This document shows, in pieces, positions 61,090-64,000 of a DNA stretch of 64,000 nucleotides. The position numbers and the translations under genes were made by a program. Source of the DNA: Stenogyne calaminthoides (taxonomy: Eukaryota; Streptophyta; Magnoliopsida; Lamiales; Lamiaceae); the NCBI GenBank assembly GCA_037126765.1, contig JBBCBC010000035.1:2108001-2172000 (forward strand), written 5' to 3'. Position 1 is the first letter of the stretch; each line of letters opens with the position of its first letter. The notes beneath the pieces were generated by a model, which did not search any database, was not told the DNA's origin, and saw only the letters and a program-made list of their open reading frames with translations.

Positions 61090-61335
61090 TGTTACTACAT
61101 GAACAAAAAAGTGTTACCCTATGAAGAAAAGCGTGTTAGCATATGAACAAAAACTAGTACAAGTGCGAAAAAAACCCTCAGTCCAAAATTATAGATTTAA
61201 AGAACAATGTGATGTGTTACTACATGAACAAAAAAGTGTTATCCTATGAATAAAAAATTGTTACCACATGAACAAAAACCAGTACAAGCGCGAAAAAAAA
61301 AATCAATCAAAAAATTACAGATTTAAAGAACAGCG
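61090..61335. repeat. Tandem duplication, ~124-bp unit
   Basis: Two copies start 'tgttactacatgaacaaaaa' (61090 and 61214) and end 'agatttaaagaaca'. The surrounding 60840-61090 is also rich in GTAACA/TGTTAC words. Confidence 0.75.
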
Positions 61336-61856
61336 TGAGAAGAGTGCAAAATGATCTGAAAGACTGCGTTAGAAGATCAATAGGAAAAAGAACGGAAGGG
61401 CCTGTAAATTTGCGAGGATGAGAAAATTGAAGAAAGCTAGAAGAATATGAAAGAATTTGAATAAGGAAGAGAAAAAATGAAAAAGAAGAACAAGAGAAGA
61501 GAATGAAAAAAACCTAGAGACACACTGCTATGAAATCTGATTGGTTGCGAGGAAGTAGAACTCTAAATCGCGAGAAAGAAGAATCCAGAAGCACCGGATT
61601 CACAATGAGCCTAAGTGACAAGAATTTAATAAAAAAAAACTCCAATTTAAACTAATTGTACGAATATCACACTATACAATATTGCATACAAGTTTTTGAA
61701 ATTTTTCAAATATAATTAAACTAACTATTGTATCGTATCTTGTTGGACTGAGATCAATAAATCAATTAAAATTGATTGATTAATTTAAATTTTTAGTTCC
61801 GTATCATAAACCTAAGGTTATAATGTCTAATCATATATACTAATAATATAAACAAT

Positions 61857-62160
61857 CAATCTCTTATCTATTAAAGACGAATCACCTCTAATTCATATGG
61901 TGGTTTTATTTTAAATCTCTGAGTCTCTTTGAGAAATTATTTATGATATTATTATTAATTTTTTAATCTCAGTAATTCATTATTTAATTTTGATCTCTAC
62001 CTTTCATTTATCTCTTATCTATTAACTATGAATCAATCCCTGTTCATGTGGTTACTATATTTCAAATCCTTTGTATTTTTATGAGAATTTATTTATGGTA
62101 TTATTAATAATATAATTTTCAGTCCATAATATTAATTTTTCTAATTTAATCTATGACATT
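61857..62160. repeat. Tandem duplication, ~150-bp unit, decayed
   Basis: 'atctcttatctattaa' starts both copies (61858 and about 62009), each followed by 'gaatca', a 'ttcatrtggt' word and 'atttatgrtattatta'. Confidence 0.6.
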
Positions 62161-62391
62161 TAATCTTTTTGTAGAATAGAGTTAATATAAATATTCTAAT
62201 TCTTATCTTTTACCAAAAATTTTTTATCATGTCTGTCTAAGGACTTTCTTCGTCTGTATCTAGTTTTTTTCGTCTCATCTTTTTCTGAAGACATTTATTG
62301 GAAGATTCATAGAGGTTTCTAAGGCAATTCATTTTTAAATATCACTCCATAATTTATTAATTTATACTCCCTCGTATTCTTTTTAAATATC

Positions 62392-62430
62392 ACTAGCATG
62401 TAACCCGGCTTACTACGCGACATTGAAAAT
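62392..62430 (-). mobile_element. Possible Helitron 3' terminus, minus strand (weak)
   Basis: On the minus strand a GC-rich segment (GTCGCGTAGTAAGCCGGGTTAC) precedes GCTAGT. It resembles plant Helitron ends but the hairpin is poor. Confidence 0.25.
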
Positions 62431-62639
62431 AGTTTTTATCTCATTTATTTTAAATTAAATACTTTAAATATTTAATTAGTTTGATTAATTCAATAATAGA
62501 CATAATTTTATTTTCTAATATTGTATGTGCATATTTTCATTCATTTTGTATTCTAAATTACTCCCTCCCATTCATCCTAATGTCTTTTTAGTCTATTAGA
62601 ATATTTATATAATAAATATCATTCTGATATTTTTCCCTT

Positions 62640-63860
62640 CTTTATATCATATATACCCATAATAATTATATGGTCATTTAAATTTTCTTATGCCAACATT
62701 AACCTTATTTTTGTATAATTAAATATTTCTAACAATAGTTACTATTGGGAGAAAACTATTCATACAACATATTTACAAAAAATAAAAATATTTAATAATC
62801 ATGAAAAGTTATCATGAGGGGTATATATGAGATAATAAGGGGGTGAAAATGTGAAAACGACATGTATTATGTAAATAATATATAAGATTTGAAATGAGTA
62901 TGATATTGTTGTGTGTGATAAAATACGAGGTGGAACACACTTTTATTATCTCTACACATTTTCCTCTAAAGGAAGACTTAGAGGAATGCAATAAAGTCAC
63001 GTCACCTCGGTCTTTATAGCGAGTTATGAAGCTTCATGAACAAGGGAAGGCGAGGTCGATCATTTCGGCATGTCGATTATAACGCCGTCGGACATCTCGT
63101 TCAAAAAATCTTCTTTAACCATGTCGAAATCGAGAGAATATTGGCGATGTGCCGGATATAACACTCTACAATAGGTGGTTTTTATGATTTTTGGCACAAA
63201 ATCGGTGATCTGCGACGAAAAGTCAACGATCGAACAAATCGGCGTGGATGGACACTGACGACCTCCCTCAACATATATAAAATTAAATATAAGTGAAATT
63301 GTTAATTGAAATTTTAATTGAACTAATTAAAATTTTGAGACTATTAAAATAAACCTTGTAATTATAATTTGCACATATATGGTCTATTGTATAGGCATTA
63401 ATGAAAAAAATCATAATTTTAAAATTGTATAAGACAATGATTGAAATTTTTAATAAATAATCATTAATCAATAATAAATAATGTTATGTAGCATTGTCAA
63501 ATGTCTAAAGTTGTTAAAATTTAATAAACATAATTAAAGAAGGAATGACATTTTTTTAAGGATTTAAAAAAAACATTGTAGATATAATGAAAATTAATAT
63601 GAATATTTATTGTTACATAATTATATATTCCAAAAACTTCATTAAAATAACATTTACGGTGATACTACCATCACCATTATAATCATAACGATGGGATCTT
63701 TAGTCTCGCGATTTGTTACGAGAAAAACTTGACAGCGTACAATTGTCCATGATTAAACGGGCTTCTAAAAAAAATACACCTCGTGATTAAAAGATTGCCC
63801 TTGACTCTTGATGATCTTTAGCGTTAAATGACTTTTGCAAGCATTTAATGGCCATTTCAT
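62640..63860. other. AT-rich stretch, no gene seen
   Basis: Short low-complexity frames only. 63000-63270 is a GC-richer block with many CG dinucleotides of the eroded CAG/CTG type, suggesting a transposon fragment that I could not identify. Confidence 0.4.
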
Positions 63861-63960
63861 CTAGCTAGCTAGGAGAGTGAGATCCACTCTCCCAAATTGT
63901 ATTATAAATAGAGAGTATTTAAGACCCGATAACACAAGAATTTATTACTCACAAACCTAC
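63860..63960 (+). promoter_or_regulatory. Candidate Pol II promoter at the right edge (possibly an LTR)
   Basis: TATAAATA at 63903-63910 in a 'gtattataaatagagagta' context, followed ~30 bp later by an A/C-rich leader-like stretch (63930-64000). It could be the U3/R of another LTR or a host gene promoter beyond the window. Confidence 0.45.
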
Positions 63961-64000
63961 CTTGAATTATTCTCTCACATTTATTCAAGAACATTCATTA

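Noticed and set aside
61833..61860. TCATATATACTAATAATAT as a Helitron 5' end
   Set aside because: Resembles known 5' ends, but the only candidate 3' end nearby (62392) is on the other strand; AT-rich background makes chance matches likely.
62559..62600. TACTCCCTCCCATTC as a Stowaway MITE end (also TACTCCCTCGTATTC near 62366)
   Set aside because: No opposite terminus or closing TA duplication was found, so no element could be bounded.

Overview
This is a eudicot-type plant genomic window made almost entirely of transposable elements. No intact host gene, rRNA, tRNA or CRISPR array is visible. The evidence for a plant is Ty1-copia retrotransposons of Sirevirus type (order PR-IN-RT-RH, an extra 'env-like' ORF 3' of pol, initiator-Met tRNA primer sites, AAAAAGGGG polypurine tracts), a CACTA (En/Spm) DNA element with the plant Transposase_24-like ORF, hAT and other MITEs, and AT-rich spacers. 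I cannot name the species.

Layout, left to right. 1-6029: 3' part of copia element 'E' (env-like ORF and 3' LTR), inserted in an LTR fragment 'G' (6030-6597). 6598-12175: AT-rich sequence with two minisatellites, a hAT MITE and a Helitron-like end. 12176-17318: right part of a CACTA element (broken TNP1-like ORF, inverted-repeat MITE, subterminal repeats, terminal CTGTAGTG) that interrupts the 5' LTR of copia 'C'. 17319-44697: element C (+ strand), split at 22333-35034 by a full-length relative 'D' (- strand) with an exact 5-bp target duplication TGGAA. 44698-50033: 3' part of an older copia 'B' that hosts C. 50034-50138 plus 59522-59650: two halves of an RNase H region of a still older copia 'A', which hosts B and also a 9.4-kb LTR cluster. 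That cluster is an apparent old solo LTR (TSD GCTTA) split by a tandem array of four LTRs with three identical minimal ~244-bp internal domains (51109-58853). 59650-64000: AT-rich DNA with a SINE-like head, short tandem repeats and a TATA promoter at the right edge. The nesting order is A > B > C > D, with the CACTA (and perhaps G > E) inside C as well.

All element genes are broken or partial. The longest open frames are the E env-like segment (84-1058), the D env-like segment (25583-27358, -) and the C reverse transcriptase (34995-36776; the element itself starts at 35035). D has lost its RNase H by an internal deletion that joins RT directly, and in frame, to the env-like ORF.

A striking window-wide pattern is patchy loss or corruption of CAG/CTG trinucleotides (usually to CG, CCG or ACG). 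The clean/corrupted boundary near 34505 lies inside one LTR, and the clean patch runs across an element border. This points to a sequencing or consensus artefact, possibly at methylated CHG sites, rather than evolution of the elements. Many frameshifts here may therefore not be real.
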